A DNA stretch of 64,000 nucleotides. It comes from Acidihalobacter_A sp037381185 (GTDB taxonomy: Bacteria > Pseudomonadota > Gammaproteobacteria > DSM-5130 > Acidihalobacteraceae). A program made the position numbers and the translations under genes. Below, one piece after another: positions 27,614 through 36,516 of this stretch. The notes beneath the pieces are model-generated. The model saw only the letters and a list, made by a program, of their open reading frames with translations, was not told the DNA's origin and ran no database searches. Within the stretch, counting starts at the first letter, position 1; each line of letters opens with the position of its first letter. The stretch is taken from the NCBI RefSeq assembly GCF_037381185.1, contig NZ_JARRQY010000012.1, positions 1 to 64,000 on the forward strand, read 5' to 3'.

Positions 27614-28052
27614 GGGCGGCACCGCCTTGTGCTTCGACTACGGCACACGGCGCACCGGTGTGGCTGTCGGTCAGCGACTTACGGGCACGGCCCGCCCGTT
27701 GACCACGCTCGACACGCCCCAGGGCAAACCCGACTGGCGGGCCATCGACGCACTATTGCGCGAATGGCGCCCTGCGCAGCTGGTGGTCGGCCGCCCGACC
27801 CGTATGGACGGAACCGCAGTGCCGATGACCGAGGTCGCCGAAGACTTCGCCCGCGAGCTTGGCGAGCGCTTCCGACTGCCGGTGGCACTGGTCGACGAGC
27901 GCCTCAGCTCCCGCGCCGCCGAAACGCTACTGCGCGAACAGCGCGCCGAGGGACGTCGCGGGCGCATCGACAAGGCCGACGTCGACCGCTACGCTGCCGC
28001 CCTGCTACTCGAAGACTGGCTCGCCCAACCTCCCACCGACACACACCCATGA
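27606..28052 (+). CDS. ruvX: YqgF/RuvX RNase H-fold nuclease
   Basis: A 148-residue RNase H-like nuclease. FDYGTRRTGVAVG carries the first acidic residue, LVVGRPTRMDGT and LVDERLSS (second acidic residue) follow, and a final Asp lies in DKADVDRYAA. YqgF acts in 16S rRNA 5'-end maturation; the Holliday-resolvase label is historical. The ATGA overlap with pyrR makes it part of the pyrimidine operon. Confidence 0.92.
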   Translation: MPEGGTALCFDYGTRRTGVAVGQRLTGTARPLTTLDTPQGKPDWRAIDALLREWRPAQLVVGRPTRMDGTAVPMTEVAEDFARELGERFRLPVALVDERLSSRAAETLLREQRAEGRRGRIDKADVDRYAAALLLEDWLAQPPTDTHP

Positions 28053-28585
28053 CCGACACGCCCGAACTGCCCACCGTACCGCCGCTGCTCGACGCGCTGG
28101 CCGAACGCCTGCGTGCCGAACTGGCCGGCGACATCGACAACGCTATGCTGGTCGGTATCCACACCGGCGGCGTTTGGCTCGCCGAAGCGCTGCACGAACG
28201 CCTTGGGCTGGCACTACCGCTGGGCACCCTGGACGTCAGCTACTACCGCGACGACCTCGCCCGCGGCGGGCTGCATCCGCGCCTGCAGCCCTCGAGCCTG
28301 CCCGGCAGCGTCGACGGCAAGACCGTCTGGCTGGTCGACGACGTGCTGCACACCGGCCGCACCGTACGCGCAGCGCTCAACGAGATTTTCGACTTCGGCC
28401 GTCCCGCCCGCGTGCGCCTGATTGCATTGATCGACCGCAACGGGCGCGAACTGCCCATCGCCGCCGACTTGGCCGGCGCCCGCCTCGAACTCCCGCAGGA
28501 ACTGCGCGTACACCTGCAGGGCCCCGATCCCTTGCGTCTGGCGCTGGGAGAAGGCCGCGCCCAACGCGAGGAGGAGCCGCGATGA
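28049..28585 (+). CDS. pyrR: PyrR-type regulator / uracil phosphoribosyltransferase
   Basis: 178 residues with the PRPP-binding motif VWLVDDVLHTGRTVRAAL and the GIHTGGVWLAE segment. In Bacillus, PyrR binds pyr mRNA to control attenuation. In Pseudomonas, pyrR heads the pyrR-pyrB-pyrC' operon exactly as here. The gene is packed between ruvX and pyrB with 4-base overlaps, leaving no leader for attenuation directly upstream, so a regulatory role on this operon would need a site before yqgE or ruvX. Confidence 0.9.
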   Translation: MTDTPELPTVPPLLDALAERLRAELAGDIDNAMLVGIHTGGVWLAEALHERLGLALPLGTLDVSYYRDDLARGGLHPRLQPSSLPGSVDGKTVWLVDDVLHTGRTVRAALNEIFDFGRPARVRLIALIDRNGRELPIAADLAGARLELPQELRVHLQGPDPLRLALGEGRAQREEEPR

Positions 28586-29580
28586 ACGCCCTCAATCCGC
28601 GCCCGGGACCGCTGCCCAACGACCTGCAACTGACCGACGACGGCCGCCTGCGCCACCTGCTCGACGTCGAGGGCCTGGGCCGTCCACTGCTGGAACAGAT
28701 CCTCGACAACGCCGAGTCCTTCGCCGGCCTCAACGACCAGGGCGTAAAGAAGGTGCCGCTGCTGCGCGGCAAAACCGTCGCCAACCTGTTCTTCGAGCCG
28801 AGCACGCGCACCCGCACCACCTTCGAGCTGGCCGCCAAGCGCCTCTCGGCCGACGTCATGAGTCTCACCATGAGCGCCTCGTCGACCACCAAGGGCGAAA
28901 CCCTGCTGGACACGCTGCGCAACCTCGAGGCCATGCAGTGCGACATGTTCATAGTGCGCCATGCAGAGGCCGGCGCCGCGCACTTCATCGCCCGTCACGT
29001 TGCCCCCAACATCGCCGTGATCAACGCCGGGGACGGCCGCCACGCGCATCCCACGCAGGCCCTGCTCGACATGTTCACCATCCGCCGCCACAAGGGCGAT
29101 CTGTCGCGGCTGCGCATCGCCGTCGTCGGCGACGTGCTGCACTCGCGCGTGGCGCGCTCGGAGATCCATGCGCTCAACACCCTGGCCGCCGGCGAGGTAC
29201 GCGTGATCGGCCCGCGCACCCTGCTGCCGGCCGGCGTCGAGCGGCTCGGTGTACAGGTCTACCACGACATGGACGAAGGCCTGCGCGACGTCGACGTGGT
29301 CATCATGCTGCGCCTGCAGCGCGAACGCATGCGCGGCGCGTTCATCCCCAGCGAACACGAGTACTTCCAGCGCTACGGCCTGACCGAAGCGCGCCTCGCG
29401 CTGGCCGCTCCCGACGCCATCGTCATGCATCCCGGCCCGGCCAACCGCGGCGTCGAAATCACCTCGGAGGTCGCGGACGGCCCACAGTCGGTGATTCTGC
29501 GCCAGGTGACCTACGGCCTGTCGATCCGCATGGCGGTCATGTCCATGGTCATGGGCGTCAACCCGAAGGTACCCGCATGA
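28582..29580 (+). CDS. pyrB: aspartate carbamoyltransferase catalytic chain
   Basis: 332 residues. The carbamoyl-phosphate loop is FFEPSTRTRTTFELAAKRL; SASSTTKGETLLDT, DGRHAHPTQALLDM and VMHPGPANRGVEI are further landmarks. It is the first committed step of UMP synthesis. The N-terminal extension of about 15 residues resembles Pseudomonas-type (class A) enzymes that form dodecamers with an inactive dihydroorotase, which the next gene encodes. Confidence 0.96.
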   Translation: MNALNPRPGPLPNDLQLTDDGRLRHLLDVEGLGRPLLEQILDNAESFAGLNDQGVKKVPLLRGKTVANLFFEPSTRTRTTFELAAKRLSADVMSLTMSASSTTKGETLLDTLRNLEAMQCDMFIVRHAEAGAAHFIARHVAPNIAVINAGDGRHAHPTQALLDMFTIRRHKGDLSRLRIAVVGDVLHSRVARSEIHALNTLAAGEVRVIGPRTLLPAGVERLGVQVYHDMDEGLRDVDVVIMLRLQRERMRGAFIPSEHEYFQRYGLTEARLALAAPDAIVMHPGPANRGVEITSEVADGPQSVILRQVTYGLSIRMAVMSMVMGVNPKVPA

Positions 29581-30866
29581 AGCGCATTCTCATCCGCCAG
29601 GGCCGGATCCTCGACCCGGCCAACGGCGTCGACCGCATCGCCGATCTCGCGCTCGCCGAGGGCCGCATCGTCGGCCTCGACCCGACCGGTTTCCAGGCCG
29701 ACGAGACGCTGGACGCCAAAGGGCTGTGGATCCTGCCCGGACTGGTCGATCTGGCCGCGCGCCTGCGCGAGCCGGGCGAGGAACACAAGGGCACGGTGGC
29801 CAGCGAGTGCCGCGCCGCGGCCGCGGCCGGCGTCACCACGGTCTGCGCCCAGCCCGACACGCAGCCGCCGATCGATTCGCCGGCCGACGTGCGCCTGCTG
29901 CGCCAGAAGGCCGAGGCTGCGGCCGGCGCACGCGTGGCCGTGGTCGGCGCGCTCACCAACGGACTCGACGGCGAGCACCTCACCGAGATGGCCGCGCTGG
30001 CCGAGGCCGGCTGCGTCGGCATGAGCAATGCTCAGCGGCCCGTAGCCGACCTGCTGGTGCTGCGCCGCGCACTGGAGTACGCCGCCGGCCTGAGGCTGAC
30101 GGTGTTCGCCCAGCCCATGGAAGCAACACTGACCCGCGGCAGTTGTGCGCACGAAGGCGCGGTAGCTTCGCGGCTGGGCCTGGCCGCCATCCCGGTGGCC
30201 GCCGAAACCGCCGCACTCGGACATTGGCTGGCGCTGGTCGAACAGACCGGCGCACGGGTGCACTTCGGCCGCCTGTCCAGCGCCGCTGGCGTGCGCCTGC
30301 TCGCGCGCGCGATCTCAGACGGCCTGCCGGTCAGCGGCGACGCCGCCGCCCACCAGCTGTTCCTGACCGAAATGGATGTGGCCGATTTCAATCCGCAGTG
30401 CCGCGTATTGCCACCGCTGCGCGCCGAACGCGATCGCGACGCCCTGCGCGACGCCCTGGCCGACGGCACGCTGAGCGTGCTGTGCTCCGACCACCAGCCG
30501 CATGAAATCGATGCAAAACTGGCCCCCTTCGCCGAAGCCCAACCGGGTATTTCGGCGCTGGAGACCCTGCTTCCCTTGAGTTTGCGGCTGGTCGACGAAG
30601 GCGTACTGCCGCTGGCCGAAGCGATCGCTCGCGTCACCCATGCGCCGGCCGGCATTCTCGGCCTCCCAACGGGCACGCTGAGCGCAGGCGCCGCCGCCGA
30701 CCTTTGCGTGTTCGATCCGCAGGCCGAATGGGAGCTGGACGCCGACCAACTGCTCAGCCGCGGACACAACACACCCTTTCACGGCTGGCCGTTTCGTGGC
30801 CGCGTACGCCGCACCTTCATCGATGGCCGCGAGGTCCACGCCGCTGACGGAGAACCGGCCGCATGA
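29577..30866 (+). CDS. pyrC': dihydroorotase-like subunit PyrC' (metal site lost)
   Basis: A 429-residue amidohydrolase-fold protein like type I dihydroorotase. Active enzymes read PGLVDLHVHLREPG; here it is PGLVDLAARLREPG, so the HxH metal ligands are gone. Other ligand segments are also altered, and only CSDHQPH stays close to the normal DHAPH. This matches the known PyrC' of Pseudomonas, which is catalytically dead but needed to assemble active aspartate carbamoyltransferase. A real dihydroorotase must be encoded elsewhere. ATGA overlaps link it to pyrB and the next gene. Confidence 0.9.
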   Translation: MKRILIRQGRILDPANGVDRIADLALAEGRIVGLDPTGFQADETLDAKGLWILPGLVDLAARLREPGEEHKGTVASECRAAAAAGVTTVCAQPDTQPPIDSPADVRLLRQKAEAAAGARVAVVGALTNGLDGEHLTEMAALAEAGCVGMSNAQRPVADLLVLRRALEYAAGLRLTVFAQPMEATLTRGSCAHEGAVASRLGLAAIPVAAETAALGHWLALVEQTGARVHFGRLSSAAGVRLLARAISDGLPVSGDAAAHQLFLTEMDVADFNPQCRVLPPLRAERDRDALRDALADGTLSVLCSDHQPHEIDAKLAPFAEAQPGISALETLLPLSLRLVDEGVLPLAEAIARVTHAPAGILGLPTGTLSAGAAADLCVFDPQAEWELDADQLLSRGHNTPFHGWPFRGRVRRTFIDGREVHAADGEPAA

Positions 30867-31738
30867 ACGCCAAGCCGCATCGCGACACCATCCACGTCGA
30901 GGACGCGGAGATTCTCGCCCATCATGCGCACGAAGCCGATCAGTACGTCCTGCGCGTGCACGCGCCGCGCTGCGCCGCGCGCGCCGAACCGGGCAGCTTC
31001 GTGCACCTGACCTGCGACCCGCAGCTGCCGTTGCGCCGGCCGCTGTCGATCATGCGCACCGACCCCGAAGCCGGCTGGGTGGAGTTCCTTTACAAGGCGC
31101 TGGGACGCGGCACCGGCCTGCTGGCGCGGCGCCAGCCGGGCGAGCGGCTAAGCGTCATGGGACCGATCGGCAAGCCCTTCACGCTGCACCCCGAACGCCG
31201 CCGGCCCGTACTGATCGGCGGCGGCGTAGGCATTCCGCCGATGGTGTTCCTGGCCGACCGCCTGCGCCGCCTGCCCGGCTACGAGCCTTTCGCCGTACTC
31301 GGCTCCGAAGTGCCGTTTCCGTTCAGCGCCCGGCCTTCGCAGATGCTCGTGCCCGGCCTGCCGGACGGCGTCATCGCCGCGATGCCGCTGCTGGAGGACT
31401 GGGGTATTCCCTCGCGTCTGACCAGCCTGCAGGGTTATCCCGGCTGCCACGAAGGCTATGTGACCGACCTCGTGCGCCTGTGGCTACAGGCGCTGCCCGA
31501 ATCCGAGCACGGCGCGGTCGAGTTCTTCGCCTGCGGACCGCACCCCATGCTCAAGGCGGTAGCGGCGCTGGCCGCGGAGTTCGGCATCCCGGCGCAGATT
31601 TCGCTGGAGGAGTACATGGCCTGTGCGGTCGGCGGCTGCGCCGGCTGCACCGTGCGCGTCGAAACGCCGGAGGGTCCGGCAATGAAACGCGTCTGCGTGG
31701 ACGGGCCCGTGTTCGCCGCCGAAACGGTAGCGTTCTGA
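30863..31738 (+). CDS. PyrK-like dihydroorotate dehydrogenase electron-transfer subunit
   Basis: A 291-residue ferredoxin-reductase-fold protein. The FAD-binding RPLSIMRTD, the NAD(P)-binding LIGGGVGIPPMVFLADRL, ACGPHPMLKAV and a C-terminal 2Fe-2S motif (four Cys in ACAVGGCAGCTVRV and RVCVDGP) match PyrK. PyrK pairs with PyrDB to pass electrons to NAD; no pyrD gene is in the window. It closes the pyr operon with an ATGA overlap, so a pyrimidine role is likely, but the partner is unknown. Confidence 0.85.
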   Translation: MNAKPHRDTIHVEDAEILAHHAHEADQYVLRVHAPRCAARAEPGSFVHLTCDPQLPLRRPLSIMRTDPEAGWVEFLYKALGRGTGLLARRQPGERLSVMGPIGKPFTLHPERRRPVLIGGGVGIPPMVFLADRLRRLPGYEPFAVLGSEVPFPFSARPSQMLVPGLPDGVIAAMPLLEDWGIPSRLTSLQGYPGCHEGYVTDLVRLWLQALPESEHGAVEFFACGPHPMLKAVAALAAEFGIPAQISLEEYMACAVGGCAGCTVRVETPEGPAMKRVCVDGPVFAAETVAF

Positions 31739-31768
31739 ATACCAGGCCGGCAGCGACGCGGACCGCGT

Positions 31769-32335
31769 TCAGGTGCGGAAGCTCTCCAGCCGCTGGTACA
31801 GCTTGACGTAGGCTTCCTGCACCTCGGCGCCGAACACCGGATCACGCTCTTGCGGCCCGCGGCGCGCGACCTCGCGCCACTCCTTCGCCGTCATCTTCTC
31901 GCGCAGTTCCGGAAACACCAGCCCTTCCTCCAGGTCCAGGTGCTCGAGCTGCTGTTCGATATAGTCATCCAGCCGCGCGACCAGCTCTTCGCGCAAGACC
32001 GGCGTATCGTGCATGGCTGCGTTGAGCAACTCGTTGAGGGACTCGGTCAGCTCCGGAAATCTCACGTGCTGCGTCTGCACCTGTTTCAGGGCATCGGCCA
32101 GTTCCGGCGAGGCTTCATGGTGTTCGAGGAATACCGAGAACATGGTTTCCTCGCGCGGATGGTGAACACGGTCGGGATAGTGCGCGAAATAATCGACGAT
32201 ATCGGACACGCGCTCGATATCCACCGACTCGTCGGCACCCTCGCGCAGCGCCTCGACGTCGCTGCGCAGCAGTTCCACCAGCAAAGCCATGTTGCGGTGG
32301 TCCTCACGTACCTCGTCCAGCGGGTTCTTCGCCAT
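31769..32335 (-). CDS. hemerythrin HHE-domain protein
   Basis: 188 residues with a hemerythrin-type four-helix domain: DHRNMALLVELL, VHHPREETMF and HLDLEEGLVFPEL carry the His and Glu ligands of a di-iron site. Such proteins bind O2, NO or iron, or protect iron-sulfur clusters. I take ATG 32335 with the GGGGAAGG site; a GTG six bases upstream is possible. It converges with the pyr operon (about 30 bases). The specific role is unknown. Confidence 0.82.
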   Translation of the reverse strand: MAKNPLDEVREDHRNMALLVELLRSDVEALREGADESVDIERVSDIVDYFAHYPDRVHHPREETMFSVFLEHHEASPELADALKQVQTQHVRFPELTESLNELLNAAMHDTPVLREELVARLDDYIEQQLEHLDLEEGLVFPELREKMTAKEWREVARRGPQERDPVFGAEVQEAYVKLYQRLESFRT

Positions 32336-32436
32336 TTCCACCTTCCCCTGTTACCAGAATTCGGCCCGGAGACTCTTTCTCTCTCGTATGGTCAGAGTCT
32401 AGGTCAATCAGCGGCGCGGCACATGACTCTGCCCGA

Positions 32437-33270
32437 TCACCGCCCGTGATTCGCGCCTGCCTGCAGAAGAAGGTCGTCATCGGCCCGACGCACCGTGATC
32501 ACCAGCATATCGCGCACTCCATCGTACGCGGGGTCGAGCACGTGGATGGGAGTGACGCCGTGGCGCACGGCCGCGTCGTCGACCAGCATCGCCTCCAGCG
32601 GCCGTTCCAGACAAAGTTCCTGCAGCAGCGTACCGTCGGTGGTGTAGATCCGACTGAGCCCGCCACCGACGTTGTCGCGCGCCATCAGCGCCATGAACAC
32701 CCTTTCCACGCCGTCGCGGTGCACGCCTTCCGGCGTCGGCCGGCCATCCTCGCCACGGCGGGCGATGATGCGAAACTGATGCGCCTCGATGTACCAACAG
32801 CTTCGGGCATCGTCCGCTTCAACACTATCCAGGGCCACATTCAGACAATTCCGCAGTACCGGATTGTCGATGACTTCGGGTTCGATTTCCGCATAGCGCC
32901 GGTAGATGCCGCCGTTAAGGGCGTTGTAGGCACGGCTCTGGAAATGCGGGCGATAGGGCAGTTGCCAGACATCGCCGCCCTGGGCCGCGAACACGGCGTG
33001 GCGGCGCAGGCGATAGCGGCCACCGTCATTCATGTAGGTGTCCGGTGGCAACCGCGCCCAGCTCGCGCGCAAGGCTTCGAGTGCCTCGTCACCGCCGGCC
33101 TGCAGCGCCCGCTCGGCAAAACTCTCGGGCGGGAGATGAGCGTAACCGTGAGCCTCCAAATCCTGCCGTGCCCGGCATTCCACGGGGGTATGCCTGAACA
33201 GGTGCCGCGCAGGGCGGCCCTCAGGAAAAACGGCCGCATCCGGCCGCAACGGCATCCATTCCGAATTCAT
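32437..33270 (-). CDS. 2OG-Fe(II) dioxygenase family protein
   Basis: 277 residues from ATG 33270. The HRDGVERVFMALMARDNVGGG segment contains the HxD iron motif, and the later RHGVTPI supplies the distal His. The pattern is that of the 2OG-Fe dioxygenase family that includes amino-acid hydroxylases such as isoleucine dioxygenase. Substrate is unknown. It may be controlled separately, since about 170 bases separate it from the upstream Anbu gene. Confidence 0.78.
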   Translation of the reverse strand: MNSEWMPLRPDAAVFPEGRPARHLFRHTPVECRARQDLEAHGYAHLPPESFAERALQAGGDEALEALRASWARLPPDTYMNDGGRYRLRRHAVFAAQGGDVWQLPYRPHFQSRAYNALNGGIYRRYAEIEPEVIDNPVLRNCLNVALDSVEADDARSCWYIEAHQFRIIARRGEDGRPTPEGVHRDGVERVFMALMARDNVGGGLSRIYTTDGTLLQELCLERPLEAMLVDDAAVRHGVTPIHVLDPAYDGVRDMLVITVRRADDDLLLQAGANHGR

Positions 33271-33443
33271 GCTACGTTTCCCGCTTGTACCTGAGTCGAA
33301 CAGGCTCGATCCATGTGACACGGCCCATCGGCATCCTGCTGCGATACATCACCATCCTGGCTGTATCGACGAACGTTTTCGCAGGTAAACAGCCGACCGC
33401 CGATGGGACCGATTTCCATCATACACCCGCGTGCACGGCAGGC

Positions 33444-34199
33444 TCAGGCGTCTTCGGAACTCTTGAACAGGCTGGGCCGTAGCGGCGGCATGTTCTTGAA
33501 CGCCTCGCGTATGTTCAAGTCCCAGCTCTGACGGATCTCGCGCAGGAAGGGATGATCGTCCGCCAGCACGATACGCGGGCCGAGGCTGAGGCGATCGCGC
33601 GTATAGAGCTGCACTTCGATCGGCGGTCCGACGGTGAGATTGCTGCGCATGGTCGAATCCATCGACACCAGCGCGCAGCGTGCGGCGTCGGCCAGCGATG
33701 TTTCGCCGCTGATGATACGATCGAGGATCGGCTTACCGTACTTGCTCTCGCCGATCTGCAGGAACCGCGTGGTGGACGAGGTGGTGATGTAGTTGCCCTG
33801 CGGATAGATCAGGTAGATGCCGGGGTCCTGTCCCGCAATCTGTCCGCCGAGGATGAAACTGACCTGCGGATCGAAGCCGGCATTCTGGCCGCCATCGGCA
33901 TACTTGCGCTGCTCCCCCAGACTCAACTGCCCGATGTACTCGGCAGCGGCCGGCAGGTCGGCTGCCGTAGCCAACGAGATTTTGGCCTCGGGATCCTCCA
34001 TGTCCTTACGCAGGCGCACCAGCACCGCCTGGGTGGTGCCCAGGTTGCCGGCGGACATCAGCACAAACTGACGCTCGTCCGACACGCCGAACTCGTGCAT
34101 CTTGCTGTAGGTGCTCACCTGATCGACACCGGCATTGGTGCGCGAATCTGAAGCGAATACAAGACCGGCGTTCACATGGATAGCGACGCAGTAGGTCAT
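33444..34199 (-). CDS. Anbu (proteasome-like N-terminal nucleophile hydrolase)
   Basis: A 251-residue relative of the 20S proteasome beta subunit, family Anbu. It starts MTYCVAIHVNAGLVFASDSRTNAG, followed by STYSKMHEFG and FILGGQI. The Thr right after Met in MTYC is the predicted N-terminal nucleophile. ATG 34199 is preferred over 34202 by spacing from GAGGG. Anbu usually clusters with a transglutaminase-like protease, an alpha-E protein and an ATP-grasp protein; none is here. A long perfect hairpin lies just upstream. Confidence 0.9.
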   Translation of the reverse strand: MTYCVAIHVNAGLVFASDSRTNAGVDQVSTYSKMHEFGVSDERQFVLMSAGNLGTTQAVLVRLRKDMEDPEAKISLATAADLPAAAEYIGQLSLGEQRKYADGGQNAGFDPQVSFILGGQIAGQDPGIYLIYPQGNYITTSSTTRFLQIGESKYGKPILDRIISGETSLADAARCALVSMDSTMRSNLTVGPPIEVQLYTRDRLSLGPRIVLADDHPFLREIRQSWDLNIREAFKNMPPLRPSLFKSSEDA

Positions 34200-34221
34200 C
34201 ATGGGCCCTCGGAAGTTGAAA

Positions 34222-34289
34222 GGCGATGCTAGTGTACTGTCTCACTCTGGGCCGCCCCCTCAGAGTGAGACAGTACACTAGGCATCGCC
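34222..34289. repeat. long near-perfect inverted repeat (28-bp arms)
   Basis: Left arm 34222-34249 and right arm 34261-34289 are fully complementary except for one unpaired G at 34282; the loop is 11 bases. CTAG sits symmetrically in both arms (34229-34232 and 34278-34281). It lies between the end of recQ (34300) and the start of Anbu (34199), so both transcripts can fold it. There is no U-tract. It may be a tiny transposon remnant or a transcript-end structure. Confidence 0.85.
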
Positions 34290-34299
34290 CGCCCCCGCG

Positions 34300-36480
34300 T
34301 CAATGGGCTTCTCGCAGCTCGCCGTCGCGACGCAGCGCGGCCCTCACGCAATGCAGCACACCGTAGGCATGGACGCCATCGAGCGCCTCGAACACCGCCT
34401 TCAGCCGCGACGCCCCGTCCTGCGCCGCAAACGCCGTTCGTATCCGCTCCAGTTCAACCTCGCCCAAACCGGTGGCTTCGGCCACATCCAGTTCGCCGCG
34501 TTCGATGGCCGTGGCCAGATGGCTATAGACCGTGTCGGGGCGCAGATCGCGATGACGCGCCACCGCCTCGGCATCCATCCCGACGCGGAACAGCTGCAAC
34601 GTCTCCTCCACGGTATCGCCGGCCGGCTCTGCATGTTCGTCGTCGTGAGCCAGCACCACGTCCAGGAAATCTCCCCCGTAGGCCTCCAGCTTGCGCTCGC
34701 CGACGCCGGAAATCCGCGCCATGGCGCTGAGAGTGGCGGGCCGGTCCTCGACCATGGCCATGAGGGTAGCGTCGTTGAAGATCATGTAGGCGGGTAGTCC
34801 CTGTGCCTCGGCTAGGACGCTGCGCCGCGCCCGCAGCGCCTCCCACAGCGCGCGGTCGGCCGGGCTGACGAAGCTGCGGTCCTCGCGGCGGCGCCGCTTG
34901 GCGGCTTTCGCCGGCCGCTGCCGCCGGCGCAGGTGCACGGCCTGCTCACCGCGCAACACCGGCCGGCTGGCCTCCGTCAGGCGCAGGCCACCGTGACCGG
35001 CCAGGTCCACCGTCAACAGGCCGCGGGCGATCAACTGTCGATAGATGCCGCGCCAGTCTTCGGCAGCATGTTCACCGCCGATGCCGAAGGTGCTCACGTG
35101 CTCGTGGCCGAAACGCCGGATGCGTTCGTCGTCCTTGCCCAGCAACACGTCGATCAGATAGTTCACGCCGAAGCGCTGGCCGGTGCGGTAAACGCAGGAC
35201 AGCGCCTTGCGTGCGGCCTCGGTCGCATCCCAGGTTTCGGGCGGCTGCAAGCAATTGTCGCAATTGCCGCAGGGCTGCTCCAGGCTGTCGCCGAAATAGC
35301 GCAGCAGCGCCTGGCGGCGGCAGGAGGTCAGTTCGCAAAAGCCGAGCATGGAGTCGAGCTTGTGACGCTCCACGCGCTTGTGGGCCTCGTCGGCCTCCGA
35401 GCTTTCCTGCATCTGGCGCAGGGTGATCACGTCCTGCAGGCCGTACAGCATCCAGGCGTCAGAAGGCAGGCCGTCGCGCCCCGCACGGCCGGTCTCCTGA
35501 TAGTAGGCTTCCAGGCTCTTGGGCAGATTGAGATGTGCCACGAAACGCACGTCCGGCTTGTCGATACCCATGCCGAAGGCGATCGTGGCCACCACCACCA
35601 CGCCTTCCTCGCGCAGGAAACGCTCCTGGTTGGCGGCGCGTTCCGCAGCCGGCAGGCCGGCGTGATAGGGCAGCGCGGTCAGTCCGCGGGTACTCAGCCA
35701 GGCGGCGGTCTCGTCCACACGCCGGCGCGACAGGCAATAGACGATGCCCGCCTCGCCTTCGTGCTCGTCACGAATGAAGCGCAGCAGACGCTCGCGCGCA
35801 TTGCCACCGCCCTCGGCCACCCGGTAGCGGATATTGGGGCGGTCGAAACCGCTGATGAACTGGCGCGCCTCGGTCAGCGCCAGACGTTCGGCGATCTCGC
35901 GCCGGGTCGGCGCATCGGCCGTCGCTGTGAGCGCGACGCGCGGCACCGCGGGAAAACGCTCGTGCAGCACGGAAAGCTGGATGTACTCGGGGCGGAAATC
36001 GTGGCCCCACTGCGAAACGCAGTGTGCCTCATCGATGGCGAACAGCGCCAGTGGCGCACGCTCGAGCAGATCCAGCGTGCGCGGCAGCAACAGACGCTCG
36101 GGAGCGGCATAGAGCAGATCCAGCTCGCCGGCCAGCAGCGCCTGTTCCACCGCGCGCGCCTCGCCGGCAGCCAGCGTGGAGTTGAGGTAGGCGGCGCTCA
36201 CGCCGCTCTGGCGCAAGGCGGCGACCTGATCCTGCATCAGCGCAATCAGCGGCGAGACGATGATGCCCACGCCCTCACGCACCAGCGACGGAACCTGATA
36301 GCACAGCGACTTGCCGCCACCGGTGGGCATCAGCACCAGCGCGTCGCCCCCGCCGACCACATGCGCGACGACCTCGCCCTGATGAGGGCGGAAGCTCTCG
36401 TAACCGAAAACGCTGCGCAGAACCGTCAGCGCGGAATCGGCAGCCGCGCCGCTTGCCTCGGGTTGAACCATGACGGACAT
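34300..36480 (-). CDS. recQ: ATP-dependent DNA helicase RecQ
   Basis: 726 residues, longer than E. coli RecQ (609). Walker A is MPTGGGKSLCYQVPS and the DEAH box FAIDEAHCVSQWGHDFRPEY. The zinc subdomain has C..RRQALLRYFGD and CGNCDNCLQPP. A winged-helix domain, an HRDC domain (about 540-610, LWEALRARRSVLAEAQGLPAYMIF) and a C-terminal helix-turn-helix tail follow. It unwinds DNA in recombination and fork restart. Confidence 0.95.
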   Translation of the reverse strand: MSVMVQPEASGAAADSALTVLRSVFGYESFRPHQGEVVAHVVGGGDALVLMPTGGGKSLCYQVPSLVREGVGIIVSPLIALMQDQVAALRQSGVSAAYLNSTLAAGEARAVEQALLAGELDLLYAAPERLLLPRTLDLLERAPLALFAIDEAHCVSQWGHDFRPEYIQLSVLHERFPAVPRVALTATADAPTRREIAERLALTEARQFISGFDRPNIRYRVAEGGGNARERLLRFIRDEHEGEAGIVYCLSRRRVDETAAWLSTRGLTALPYHAGLPAAERAANQERFLREEGVVVVATIAFGMGIDKPDVRFVAHLNLPKSLEAYYQETGRAGRDGLPSDAWMLYGLQDVITLRQMQESSEADEAHKRVERHKLDSMLGFCELTSCRRQALLRYFGDSLEQPCGNCDNCLQPPETWDATEAARKALSCVYRTGQRFGVNYLIDVLLGKDDERIRRFGHEHVSTFGIGGEHAAEDWRGIYRQLIARGLLTVDLAGHGGLRLTEASRPVLRGEQAVHLRRRQRPAKAAKRRRREDRSFVSPADRALWEALRARRSVLAEAQGLPAYMIFNDATLMAMVEDRPATLSAMARISGVGERKLEAYGGDFLDVVLAHDDEHAEPAGDTVEETLQLFRVGMDAEAVARHRDLRPDTVYSHLATAIERGELDVAEATGLGEVELERIRTAFAAQDGASRLKAVFEALDGVHAYGVLHCVRAALRRDGELREAH

Positions 36481-36516
36481 GAACTGATATTCAAAGCAGA
36501 CGGTAGATTACCAGCT

